Below are positions 1-6,068 of a DNA stretch of 6,697 nucleotides, piece by piece (the stretch's first letter is position 1; every line of letters starts with the position of its first letter). The notes under the pieces are model-generated. The model saw nothing but the letters and a program-made list of their open reading frames with translations. It was not told the origin of the DNA and did no database searches. The stretch lies in assembly GCA_947460045.1 (NCBI GenBank), contig CANHGC010000088.1, forward strand, positions 1 to 6,697, written 5' to 3'. This DNA is from Bacteroidota bacterium. Its GTDB lineage: Bacteria > Bacteroidota > Bacteroidia > NS11-12g > UBA955. The position numbers and the translations under genes were made by a program.

Positions 1-2514
1 ACCGATGGTACCAAGTATAACAATGATGCATGGAAAATATCTCGTTGGAGATTGTTCGATGATTACAAACAGTTCTTGGGGAGGAGGTATACATCGAGGT
101 TTAAATATACTTTCGATACAATCAGCACCAATAAATTGAGATACATCGTAGAGTCGCAAAAAGGCTGTAGGGATACGCTGGATACCCTGCTGGTTGTGTA
201 TCCTTATCCTTTGGCGAAATTGGCCGCATCGTCAAGTTATTTCTGTCAGAACAGTGAAATTACCATGACAGACAGTTCAGTGAGTAATGAGGGTGTTGGA
301 TCATCGATTTGGGATTTCGGGAACGGGTTTACCGATACTTCGGCGCCGTATACCACCAAATATAAGTACAAAACTGAGGGTAATTTCAAAGTGCGTTTGA
401 TTACAATCACGCCCTTTGGATGTAGAGATACGGTAGATTCTACCTTTGTAGTTCGACCGGCACCGGTCAATAAAATTGATATCAAACAGGTAAATATTTG
501 TTTTAAAAACAACGAGTTTGATTTTACAGACCAATCAAGCATTACAGCTGGCACCTATACCACCGGTTGGACGTATAAGAACAATCAAACAGCAACAACA
601 TCGGCCATCAAGGCAGTGAAATTTACCGATACAGGATGGCACCGAGTGATTTTGAAAAATACCTCAGATTATGGTTGTATTGATATCGATACGGTGAAGG
701 TGTTTGTGGCGCCAGAGCCCAAAGCGTATTTTCAAGTCACGGATTCATCTCAATGTTTCCAAGGACACTTCTTTAACTTATCGGATGCAAGTACTGCGCC
801 GAAGAACGCTGTTTTGAATTCTAAGTCTGATTGGAAGTATCAAAATGGTACATACAATTACGCGAAGATCGTTCCGAATAAAACATTCACTTCGCCCGGA
901 AAATATTGGGTTCGCATTATCGCAACAACCGAAGCGGGTTGTAAGGATTCGTTCCAAAGAGAAGTAGAGGTTTTCGGAATGCCGGATGCAGATATCAGCG
1001 TGCCAGGAAAACAACAGTGTTTGTCGGGCAATAAGTTCACCTTCAAACAGAGAAATCCATGGACTGGCGCCGGAACGCATGCTTGGACGAGCTCTGATGG
1101 CGGAAGTGGTTCTAGCGATTCCTTTGTGAGGTCGTTTGCTGCGATGGGTAATTATCGCGTTTTCCACAGCATCAGCACCGATGATGGATGTTACGATTCT
1201 ACCAGTGTGGTGGTGAGTTTAGTGGCATCGCCGAAAGCATCATTTACTACGAGTAAGGATACTGCGTGTTTGGGTGGACATCAATTCACGTTTACAGACA
1301 ATACCGTTTTTGGGTCTACCTATACCAGTGATTGGTCTTTGGGTGACGGTACAAAATCGACCAATAAGAGCATCACGGCAAAAGGCTATTTGGGTGCTGG
1401 TAAATACGATGTGAAGTTGGTATTGACGTCGGCTTCGGGTTGTAAAGACTCGGTAGTGAAAAGTGTGAATGTTTGGCCGGTGCCACAAGCGAATTTTGCG
1501 GTGAACAACGCAGAGCAATGTTTAACCGGGAATTCATTTGTTACCAGTAATATTACGTCAGAGAATTCTGCAACCGGTGTTGCTTATACCTGGTTGGTGA
1601 AAGGGGTGCCTTTGGCTACGGTGAAGAGCATTCCTGCGCAATCACTGCCCGATACGGGTGATTATTTGGTGACATTGAGGGTTGTGAGCGATAAGGGTTG
1701 TGGTACGTCGAAATCGATGGTGATGCGCGTAAATGAGCATCCAACTGTGAGTATTACGGGTATGAATGCTTGCGCTGAGGTGCCCATACAGTTTGGTTCC
1801 AATGCAAAAGTGAATAGGGGCTCGATTGCGAGTTATAATTGGAATTTCGGCAATGGATTTACTGCTTCTGTGGCCAATCCGCTGATGGCCTATGCCACCG
1901 ATGGTTCTTACAATGTATCTTTGGTAGTGACTTCTGATAAAGGTTGTGCCACCACTTCTGCAGCCCTGCCGATAACGGTTCAACCCAAGCCGGTGGCTGA
2001 TTTTGATGGTGAGTATTTGCTTTCGAGGGGTTTAGAAACCGATTGGAAATTTACTTTTAAGGGCAAGAATACGGATACGTATAATTGGTTGTTCCAAGAC
2101 GGTCAAATGAGCAATTCTGGATTGCCCTTCTTTATGACATTCTCGGGAACAGGCGATTTTAAGGCCACATTGATAGCTAGTAACGCGAGTGGATGTAGCG
2201 ATACGTTGAGCAAGAACATTTTCTTGAAACCAGAGTTGTTGTTTTATTTGCCCACGGCATTTTCTCCGAACATCGATGGGTTGAACGAGGATTTTAAGCC
2301 ATTCCAATCATTTGGACTTTCGAAGTATAGAATGACGATTGTGAATCGTTGGGGTGAGATTTTGTTTTACTCAGAGGACCCAGCTGTAGGATGGAAGGGT
2401 CTAGATTCGAAGGGTGAGCCTGTAATGGAAGGTCCTTATGCATTCGCGGTAACATTCCGATACATAGACGGGGTGATGCATGCTTACAAGGGGACAGTAA
2501 CGATTATAAAATAA
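1..2514 (+). CDS. PKD-repeat secreted protein with T9SS type B C-terminal sorting domain (5' partial)
   Basis: C-terminal part of a large extracellular protein, 837 residues visible (numbered here from base 1). The frame is open to base 1, so the start lies upstream; the TTG at 52 is not a credible start. Residues about 56-735 are a chain of immunoglobulin-like PKD domains of about 85 residues. Typical forms are WDFGNGF near codon 104 and WNFGNGF in the seventh complete unit, and each unit ends in a Gly-Cys motif often followed by [KR]D[ST]. Residues about 749-837 match the gliding motility-associated / type B sorting domain: PTAFSPNIDGLNEDF at 751, VNRWGE at 781 and KGTVTIIK as the last eight residues. 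By family knowledge this domain directs export across the outer membrane by the type IX secretion system. The protein is then released or surface-held, often as an adhesin or structural protein. The ligand is unknown; no catalytic domain is visible in this part. The family assignment is secure, the biological role is not. Confidence 0.93.
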   Translation, partial: TDGTKYNNDAWKISRWRLFDDYKQFLGRRYTSRFKYTFDTISTNKLRYIVESQKGCRDTLDTLLVVYPYPLAKLAASSSYFCQNSEITMTDSSVSNEGVGSSIWDFGNGFTDTSAPYTTKYKYKTEGNFKVRLITITPFGCRDTVDSTFVVRPAPVNKIDIKQVNICFKNNEFDFTDQSSITAGTYTTGWTYKNNQTATTSAIKAVKFTDTGWHRVILKNTSDYGCIDIDTVKVFVAPEPKAYFQVTDSSQCFQGHFFNLSDASTAPKNAVLNSKSDWKYQNGTYNYAKIVPNKTFTSPGKYWVRIIATTEAGCKDSFQREVEVFGMPDADISVPGKQQCLSGNKFTFKQRNPWTGAGTHAWTSSDGGSGSSDSFVRSFAAMGNYRVFHSISTDDGCYDSTSVVVSLVASPKASFTTSKDTACLGGHQFTFTDNTVFGSTYTSDWSLGDGTKSTNKSITAKGYLGAGKYDVKLVLTSASGCKDSVVKSVNVWPVPQANFAVNNAEQCLTGNSFVTSNITSENSATGVAYTWLVKGVPLATVKSIPAQSLPDTGDYLVTLRVVSDKGCGTSKSMVMRVNEHPTVSITGMNACAEVPIQFGSNAKVNRGSIASYNWNFGNGFTASVANPLMAYATDGSYNVSLVVTSDKGCATTSAALPITVQPKPVADFDGEYLLSRGLETDWKFTFKGKNTDTYNWLFQDGQMSNSGLPFFMTFSGTGDFKATLIASNASGCSDTLSKNIFLKPELLFYLPTAFSPNIDGLNEDFKPFQSFGLSKYRMTIVNRWGEILFYSEDPAVGWKGLDSKGEPVMEGPYAFAVTFRYIDGVMHAYKGTVTIIK
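166..2196 (+). repeat. Tandem PKD-domain repeats, about 255 bp period
   Basis: The last cysteine of each unit, in a Gly-Cys motif, falls at window codons 56, 141, 226, 314, 397, 481, 567, 649 and 732, giving spacings of 82-88 codons. A second cysteine opens most units at codons 82, 167, 252, 340, 423, 507 and 591, always 57-62 residues before its partner. This fits one disulfide per domain, with seven complete pairs. The units are clearly diverged in sequence, so this is an old domain array and not a recent DNA duplication. The last unit (about 660-735) has the closing cysteine but not the opening one. Confidence 0.85.
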
Positions 2515-2528
2515 GACCCATTTGGGTT

Positions 2529-2542
2529 GGGGGATCTCCCCC
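2529..2542 (+). other. Small G5/C5 hairpin abutting the palindrome
   Basis: Bases ggggg (2529-2533) and ccccc (2538-2542) are separated by atct and can form a short, strong stem in the transcript of the PKD gene. The last three C residues are also the first bases of the 50-bp palindrome, so the two hairpins compete for them. It may add to transcription stop or 3' end protection, but there is no direct evidence of a role. Confidence 0.3.
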
Positions 2543-2589
2543 ATAAACGAGAAAAGGGGCGCCATGGCGCCCCTTTTCTCGTTTATGGG
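2540..2589. terminator. Perfect 50-bp palindrome, probable bidirectional intrinsic terminator
   Basis: The sequence equals its own reverse complement over all 50 bases. The centre is the 18-bp GC core ggggcgccatggcgcccc at 2556-2573, flanked by aaaa on the left and tttt on the right and then by the arms cccataaacgag and ctcgtttatggg. Transcripts in either direction form a GC-rich stem followed by UUUU. It starts 25 bases after the stop of the plus-strand PKD gene and lies 109 bases after the rpoD stop on the minus strand, between convergent genes, so one structure can end both. The T tract is short (four), and the stem extends through and beyond it. Mechanism is inferred. Confidence 0.75.
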
Positions 2590-2617
2590 TAACTCTAAAT
2601 GTCTTTGCTTGTGTTGA

Positions 2618-2680
2618 TTATTTGCGCAATCTCCAAATGAGGATCGCCATGAATATCAAGACAACAATCGCAGCGACCAC
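2618..2680 (-). CDS. Possible 20-residue membrane peptide ORF just downstream of rpoD
   Basis: This minus-strand reading frame begins at a GTG (2680-2678) 18 bases after the rpoD stop codon and ends at TAA (2620-2618). It encodes a run of about 16 almost purely hydrophobic residues (VVAAIVVLIFMAILIW) followed by RLRK, the pattern of a single membrane helix with a basic C-terminal end. The frame is the same as that of rpoD, so it could be reached by reinitiation after the rpoD stop or by readthrough. An ATT at 2692-2690 is an alternative, less likely start. It lies upstream of the terminator palindrome and so should be present in the rpoD mRNA. No clear Shine-Dalgarno sequence is visible. I recognise no family; chance cannot be excluded. 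Confidence 0.2.
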   Translation of the reverse strand: MVAAIVVLIFMAILIWRLRK

Positions 2681-2698
2681 TGTGAATTGAATACGTGA

Positions 2699-3562
2699 TT
2701 ATCCCAAGTAGGTCTTAAGAATTTTACTCTTGCTTGATTTGCGTAGGCGACGCAGAGCTTTTTCCTTGATTTGACGTACGCGTTCGCGGGTTAATCCCAC
2801 TTTTTCAGAGATGTCTTCAAGGGTATGGGCGGCGTTGCCATCCAATCCGAAATAGTATTTCAATACATCACGCTCTTTATCTGATAGGGTAGAGATTACA
2901 CGGTTGATTTCGTTCTGTAAAGATTCGTTCAACAATGGCATGTCTGGGTTGGGTTCATCGTTTTGATCCAAAACGCCCAACAATGTATTGTCTTCGCCTT
3001 CAGCCAATGGGGCATCGATGCTCAAATGACGACCAGATGAACGCAAGGCGTTTTCTACTTCTGAAAGTGATATTTCTAATGATTCCGCAATTTCTTGGGG
3101 TGTTGGTTCGCGCTCCAATTCTTGCTCTAGGCGGGCAGAGGCTTGCGTGATTCTTCCCAAGCTACCCACTTTGTTGAGGGGCAAACGAACGATACGACTT
3201 TGATCGGCCAAAGCTTGAAGGATACTTTGACGAATCCACCAAACGGCGTAGGAGATGAATTTGAAACCACGGGTTTCATCGAATCGCTTTGCAGCTTTGA
3301 TGAGGCCCATGTTGCCTTCATTGATCAAATCACCCAGGGTAAGGCCTTGGTTTTGGTATTGTTTTGAAACAGATACTACGAAACGCAGGTTGGCATTTAC
3401 CAATTTTTCCAATGCGGCTTGATCGCCTTCACGGATTCTTCTTGCCAATTCAACTTCCTCTTGGGCGTCGATCATTGGCACTTTTGAAATCTCGTTCAGG
3501 TACTTGTCGAGCGATTTGTTCTCGCGATTGGTAAATTGTTTTGAAATTTTTAACTGCCTCAT
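2699..3562 (-). CDS. rpoD: RNA polymerase primary sigma factor RpoD (Bacteroidota short form)
   Basis: Housekeeping sigma factor that joins core RNA polymerase and recognises the general promoters of the cell. It has 287 residues, the compact size typical of the Bacteroidota primary sigma, without region 1.1 or the long non-conserved insert of the E. coli protein. Region 1.2 is at about 16-50 (SLDKYLNEI). Region 2 is at about 51-120: core binding at [19 protein letters not shown] (77-95) and the -10 reading helix at [10 protein letters not shown] (105-114). Region 3 is at about 121-200, with RIVRLPLN at 123 and the 3.2 finger [19 protein letters not shown] at 181-199. Region 4 is at about 216-277, with the helix-turn-helix [20 protein letters not shown] at 246-265. 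The ATG start fits the family's usual N-terminus. The gene follows feoB after 131 bp and seems to have its own promoter. All key regions are intact. Confidence 0.97.
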   Translation of the reverse strand: MRQLKISKQFTNRENKSLDKYLNEISKVPMIDAQEEVELARRIREGDQAALEKLVNANLRFVVSVSKQYQNQGLTLGDLINEGNMGLIKAAKRFDETRGFKFISYAVWWIRQSILQALADQSRIVRLPLNKVGSLGRITQASARLEQELEREPTPQEIAESLEISLSEVENALRSSGRHLSIDAPLAEGEDNTLLGVLDQNDEPNPDMPLLNESLQNEINRVISTLSDKERDVLKYYFGLDGNAAHTLEDISEKVGLTRERVRQIKEKALRRLRKSSKSKILKTYLG

Positions 3563-3617
3563 GTGTACTGTTGTCTATTCTTAAATGGGTTGGGTTACTG
3601 ATATAAATTCAGCCTTG

Positions 3618-3625
3618 CAAAAATA
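3618..3625 (-). promoter_or_regulatory. Candidate -7 box upstream of rpoD
   Basis: Read on the minus strand these bases are TATTTTTG, matching the Bacteroidota -7 consensus TAnnTTTG. Transcription would start near 3612, giving a leader of about 50 bases before the rpoD ATG. No TTG is found at the usual 19-21 bp upstream spacing; that zone instead falls in the inverted repeat at 3641-3656. The match is in AT-rich DNA, so chance is possible. Confidence 0.45.
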
Positions 3626-3640
3626 CAACATTTTATTTGT

Positions 3641-3656
3641 ATCGCTGATAGGCGAT
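3641..3656. repeat. Short inverted repeat in the feoB-rpoD gap
   Basis: The arms atcgc (3641-3645) and gcgat (3652-3656) are exact reverse complements around the 6-base spacer tgatag. On the minus strand it lies about 38-53 bases after the feoB stop and just upstream of the candidate rpoD -7 box. It could be a weak feoB 3' hairpin or a protein-binding site in the -33 zone of the rpoD promoter. There is no T tract directly after it, so it is a poor intrinsic terminator. Confidence 0.3.
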
Positions 3657-3693
3657 TTGTCCTTAACGCAATAATTTGTTGAATTTTTGGCTA

Positions 3694-5670
3694 TTATTTA
3701 ACCAGCAGTTGATTGGCGATGTTGAATACCGCATATGCGCCGATATAGGCGATCAATCCATAGATAAAAAACAGGGCGATGGGCCATGTCCAACTGCCAA
3801 TTTCCCGTTTCATCACGGCCATGGTACTCATGCATTGTAGGGCGAAAGCATAAAACACGATCAGGCTGAGCGCGTAAGGCAATCCATACAACGGTTTCCC
3901 GGTTTTTGGGTTGATTTGGGCTTGCATTTTTTGGCGGATTCCAGCTTCGTCTTCTTCATTGGATTGGAAGAGGGTAGCCATCGTGCCTACAAAAACCTCT
4001 CTGGCGGCAAAGCTGGTGATTAGGGCGATGCCAGTTTTCCAATCGTAACCCAATGGTTCAATGGCGGGTTCAATGGCTTTGCCTAAATGTCCTGCATAAC
4101 TGGCTTCCAAACGGAGGTTGGTTTTGATCTCGCTTTCGTGTGAAGGGTCGAGTTGCGAGAGAATTACGCCTTCTGTTTCTGCAGTTTTCATCGCTTTGGA
4201 TGGCCCGAAATTGGACAAAAACCACAATATCATTGAAATGATCACAATGACTTTACCGGCTTCTGACAAAAAGCTCAAGCATTTCAACCAAGCTTGGTGA
4301 ATGACCGTTTGCAGGCGAGGACGTTGGTAGGCGGGCAGTTCTAGGATGAACTCACCATGCGTTTGTTTGCTTTGAAACAATCTAAAGATGAATGCGAGAA
4401 TAATGGCGACGATGATGCCCGACATGTAAGCGGCGGTAATCACGAATGTTTGTGCATGGAAAGGTCCCCAGAACTCGGCGAAGGGTATCGCCACGCTCAC
4501 GAGTAAAACATAAACAGGGAGTCGCGCGCTGCAGCTCATGAGGGGGACTACCAACATGGTTGCCAGGCGTTCTCTTTTGCTTTTGATGCTCCGAGTGGCC
4601 ATGATGCTTGGAATCGCGCAGGCAAATCCACCGATCAGTGGAATGATGCTTCTGCCATTGAGTCCCAATTTGCGCATCAATCGATCTGTGATGAAAGAGG
4701 CCCTCACCATGTATCCCGAATCTTCGAGGATTCCTATGAGGAAGAACAAGATGAAAATTTGTGGTACAAAGACCACTACGCCTTCCAAGCCACCAATGAT
4801 GCCTTGGGTGACGAAATTGGTGATCATTCCGGATGGCAATAAGGCTTCAACGGTACTACTTAGCCATTGAAAGCCCATTTCGATCCATTCCATGGGTTTG
4901 GTGGCCAAGCTGAATACGCCTTGGAACAAGACCATCATGATGAGCGCAAACAGGATGTATCCCATCCATTTGTGGGTGAACCACTGATCCAGTTTGATGG
5001 TGATGCTTTTTATGCCCACGGGGAATTTTGTGGTGGCCACGCCAAGTACTTTTTCAATGTTGATATAGCGCCTGAGCGTTTCTTCTGAAAGGCCGGGTAA
5101 TTTGGTGTTGTTCCAATATTCTTGGAGTCTGTTTGCCAAGTTGGTGGCCTCGCCCAAGAGTTTTGGCGTTCTCGCTTTTTGTAGCAATTCCAGTACCGGG
5201 GCGATGTCTTTTTCTTTTCTGGGATTGAAGAAAATACAAGGGATACCCAATTCCTTTTCGAGGGCTTCGATATCTACTTTTACGCCTCTGCGTTTGGCGG
5301 AATCGCTCATGGTGAGCACACACACTGCGGGTATTCCGAGCTCGGCCACTTGGGAATAGAGGAGTAAGTTTCTACGAAGGTTTGAAGAATCAATAACCAG
5401 TAACAAGGCTTCTGGTTTCTCTTCTCCAAATCCGGCCAGGTGTTGAACCACCAATCTTTCGTCTTCGGATTGGGTGAACAAACTATAGATGCCTGGCAAA
5501 TCAATCAACTCGATTTTATGATTGAGTATGTTTACTTGCCCTGAAGAAGCTTCAACGGTGGTGCCGGGTAGGTTGCTGGTTTTTTGTGTGAGGCCCGTGA
5601 GTCGATTGAACAGTGTAGATTTCCCACAATTGGGGTTGCCTACAAAGGCAATGCGTTTGGGTAAGCTCAT
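3694..5670 (-). CDS. feoB: Ferrous iron transporter FeoB
   Basis: Inner-membrane Fe(II) importer with an N-terminal G-protein domain; 658 residues, shorter than the E. coli protein (about 770) but complete. G domain, about 1-165: G1 GNPNCGKST (11-19), G2 around PGTTVE (35-40), G3 DLPG (57-60). At the G4 position the sequence is TMSD (120-123) where NxxD is usual, and at the G5 position FNPRK replaces the common SA-type loop. A helical linker spans about 166-230. The membrane part follows: first helix about 237-257, LEDSGYMVRASF at 315-326, the first Gate segment with GGFACAIPSIMATR at 347-360 (Cys351), SCSARLPVY at 379-387 (Cys380), SFAAREVFVGTMATL at 553-567 and ALQCMSTMAVM at 610-620 (Cys613). 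Its ATG overlaps the feoA stop in ATGA, indicating translational coupling. Low-iron control is likely from family knowledge but is not shown directly here. Confidence 0.96.
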   Translation of the reverse strand: MSLPKRIAFVGNPNCGKSTLFNRLTGLTQKTSNLPGTTVEASSGQVNILNHKIELIDLPGIYSLFTQSEDERLVVQHLAGFGEEKPEALLLVIDSSNLRRNLLLYSQVAELGIPAVCVLTMSDSAKRRGVKVDIEALEKELGIPCIFFNPRKEKDIAPVLELLQKARTPKLLGEATNLANRLQEYWNNTKLPGLSEETLRRYINIEKVLGVATTKFPVGIKSITIKLDQWFTHKWMGYILFALIMMVLFQGVFSLATKPMEWIEMGFQWLSSTVEALLPSGMITNFVTQGIIGGLEGVVVFVPQIFILFFLIGILEDSGYMVRASFITDRLMRKLGLNGRSIIPLIGGFACAIPSIMATRSIKSKRERLATMLVVPLMSCSARLPVYVLLVSVAIPFAEFWGPFHAQTFVITAAYMSGIIVAIILAFIFRLFQSKQTHGEFILELPAYQRPRLQTVIHQAWLKCLSFLSEAGKVIVIISMILWFLSNFGPSKAMKTAETEGVILSQLDPSHESEIKTNLRLEASYAGHLGKAIEPAIEPLGYDWKTGIALITSFAAREVFVGTMATLFQSNEEDEAGIRQKMQAQINPKTGKPLYGLPYALSLIVFYAFALQCMSTMAVMKREIGSWTWPIALFFIYGLIAYIGAYAVFNIANQLLVK

Positions 5671-5909
5671 GCGATGCTGGTGTCTAAGGGTTCAACCTCG
5701 ATGAGGGAGGCCTCTTCTTTTCTCAAGCCAAGCAAATAGGTATCGATCCGATACGCGATGTTTGAGCCACCGGCTGATTGGTACAACCGCATGATTTCGG
5801 TGCCAGGCACACAGCCCATTTCTGCGAGTTTGAGCGAAAATTGGCCTTCTTTGAGTCCGGCAATTTTGGCTTTTTCCCCCTCTTTGAGCAGGTCGGCTGT
5901 GGCTTCCAT
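5667..5909 (-). CDS. feoA: Ferrous iron transport accessory protein FeoA
   Basis: Small cytoplasmic SH3-like protein that supports FeoB-dependent Fe(II) uptake. With the ATG at 5909-5907 it has 80 residues, close to the usual FeoA size. It shows the family pattern: an early KEGEKAKIAGL strand, LAEMGCVPGTEIMRL in the middle, and a closing LGLRKEEASLIEVEPL. An in-frame ATG at 5942 would add 11 residues (MLFKIILNLHT). I reject it because the strong promoter candidate at 5916-5946 overlaps that extension, so the transcript would start after it. The stop codon TGA overlaps the feoB ATG by 4 bp. There is no visible Shine-Dalgarno sequence, which is common in this phylum. The family assignment is firm; the start choice is an inference. 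Confidence 0.92.
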   Translation of the reverse strand: MEATADLLKEGEKAKIAGLKEGQFSLKLAEMGCVPGTEIMRLYQSAGGSNIAYRIDTYLLGLRKEEASLIEVEPLDTSIA

Positions 5910-5915
5910 TGTGTG

Positions 5916-5946
5916 CAAATTTAGAATGATTTTAAATAACAAACAA
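5916..5946 (-). promoter_or_regulatory. Bacteroidota-type promoter of the feoAB operon
   Basis: On the minus strand a TTG (5946-5944) is followed after exactly 20 bases by TAAATTTG (5923-5916), matching the TTG-N19-21-TAnnTTTG pattern of primary-sigma promoters in this phylum. The -7 box ends only 6 bases before the feoA ATG, so transcription would start within a few bases of the start codon. It is the best promoter match noticed in the window. Confidence 0.65.
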
Positions 5947-5956
5947 GCATTTGTTT
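5941..5956. promoter_or_regulatory. Inverted repeat over the -33 element of feoA, possible operator
   Basis: The arms aaacaa (5941-5946) and ttgttt (5951-5956) are exact reverse complements around gcat. The left arm contains the -33 TTG of the feoA promoter, so a protein bound here would compete with RNA polymerase. A metal-responsive repressor (Fur or DtxR type) would fit an iron uptake operon, but I see no clear match to either consensus. AT-rich context makes chance repeats fairly likely. Confidence 0.3.
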
Positions 5957-6021
5957 TCGGGCGCAGTTCCCATGCTTTAATTTGTTGAATTGACTGCGAA
6001 AATCTGATTTAATTTTCATCG

Positions 6022-6045
6022 AAACACTGACAATTATCAGCGTTT
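6022..6045 (-). terminator. Hairpin downstream of aroE, probable transcript end
   Basis: In the minus-strand RNA the left arm AAACGCUGAU and the right arm GUCAGUGUUU pair over 10 bp around an AAUU loop, including one G-U and one U-G wobble pair. In the plus-strand RNA those two positions would be A-C mismatches, so the structure favours minus-strand transcription. It begins 23 bases after the aroE stop. The arm ends in UUU then C, so it is a weak intrinsic terminator at best; a 3' end stabiliser or an operator is an alternative. Confidence 0.4.
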
Positions 6046-6068
6046 ATACAATCTGTGCCAAAGTACAC

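Noticed and set aside
52..54. TTG as the start codon of the PKD-repeat protein
   Set aside because: The reading frame is open to base 1 with protein-like sequence before it, and the visible part begins inside a domain; the gene continues upstream of the window.
778..1167. Long open frame on the minus strand inside the PKD gene
   Set aside because: It is antisense to clear PKD repeats, has no recognisable domain and an unnatural residue composition, so it is a shadow frame.
166..2196. Recent tandem duplication of DNA in the PKD gene
   Set aside because: The units share only motif residues and vary in length; the DNA is not near-identical between units, so this is an old domain array.
2590..2698. 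Small RNA gene or tRNA between the palindrome and rpoD
   Set aside because: No cloverleaf or strong stem was found, and the only structured feature is the hydrophobic mini-ORF on the minus strand.
4538..4870. Plus-strand open frame opposite feoB
   Set aside because: It is antisense to the conserved FeoB membrane core and has a low-complexity, Met- and Pro-rich translation; there is no promoter or family match.
5910..5942. N-terminal extension of FeoA from the ATG at 5942
   Set aside because: It overlaps the best promoter in the window and would make the protein longer than usual; the ATG at 5909 gives normal size.
5962..5998. Inverted arms cgcagt and actgcg upstream of feoA
   Set aside because: The arms are only 6 bp and lie 25 bases apart with no further pairing, no better than chance.
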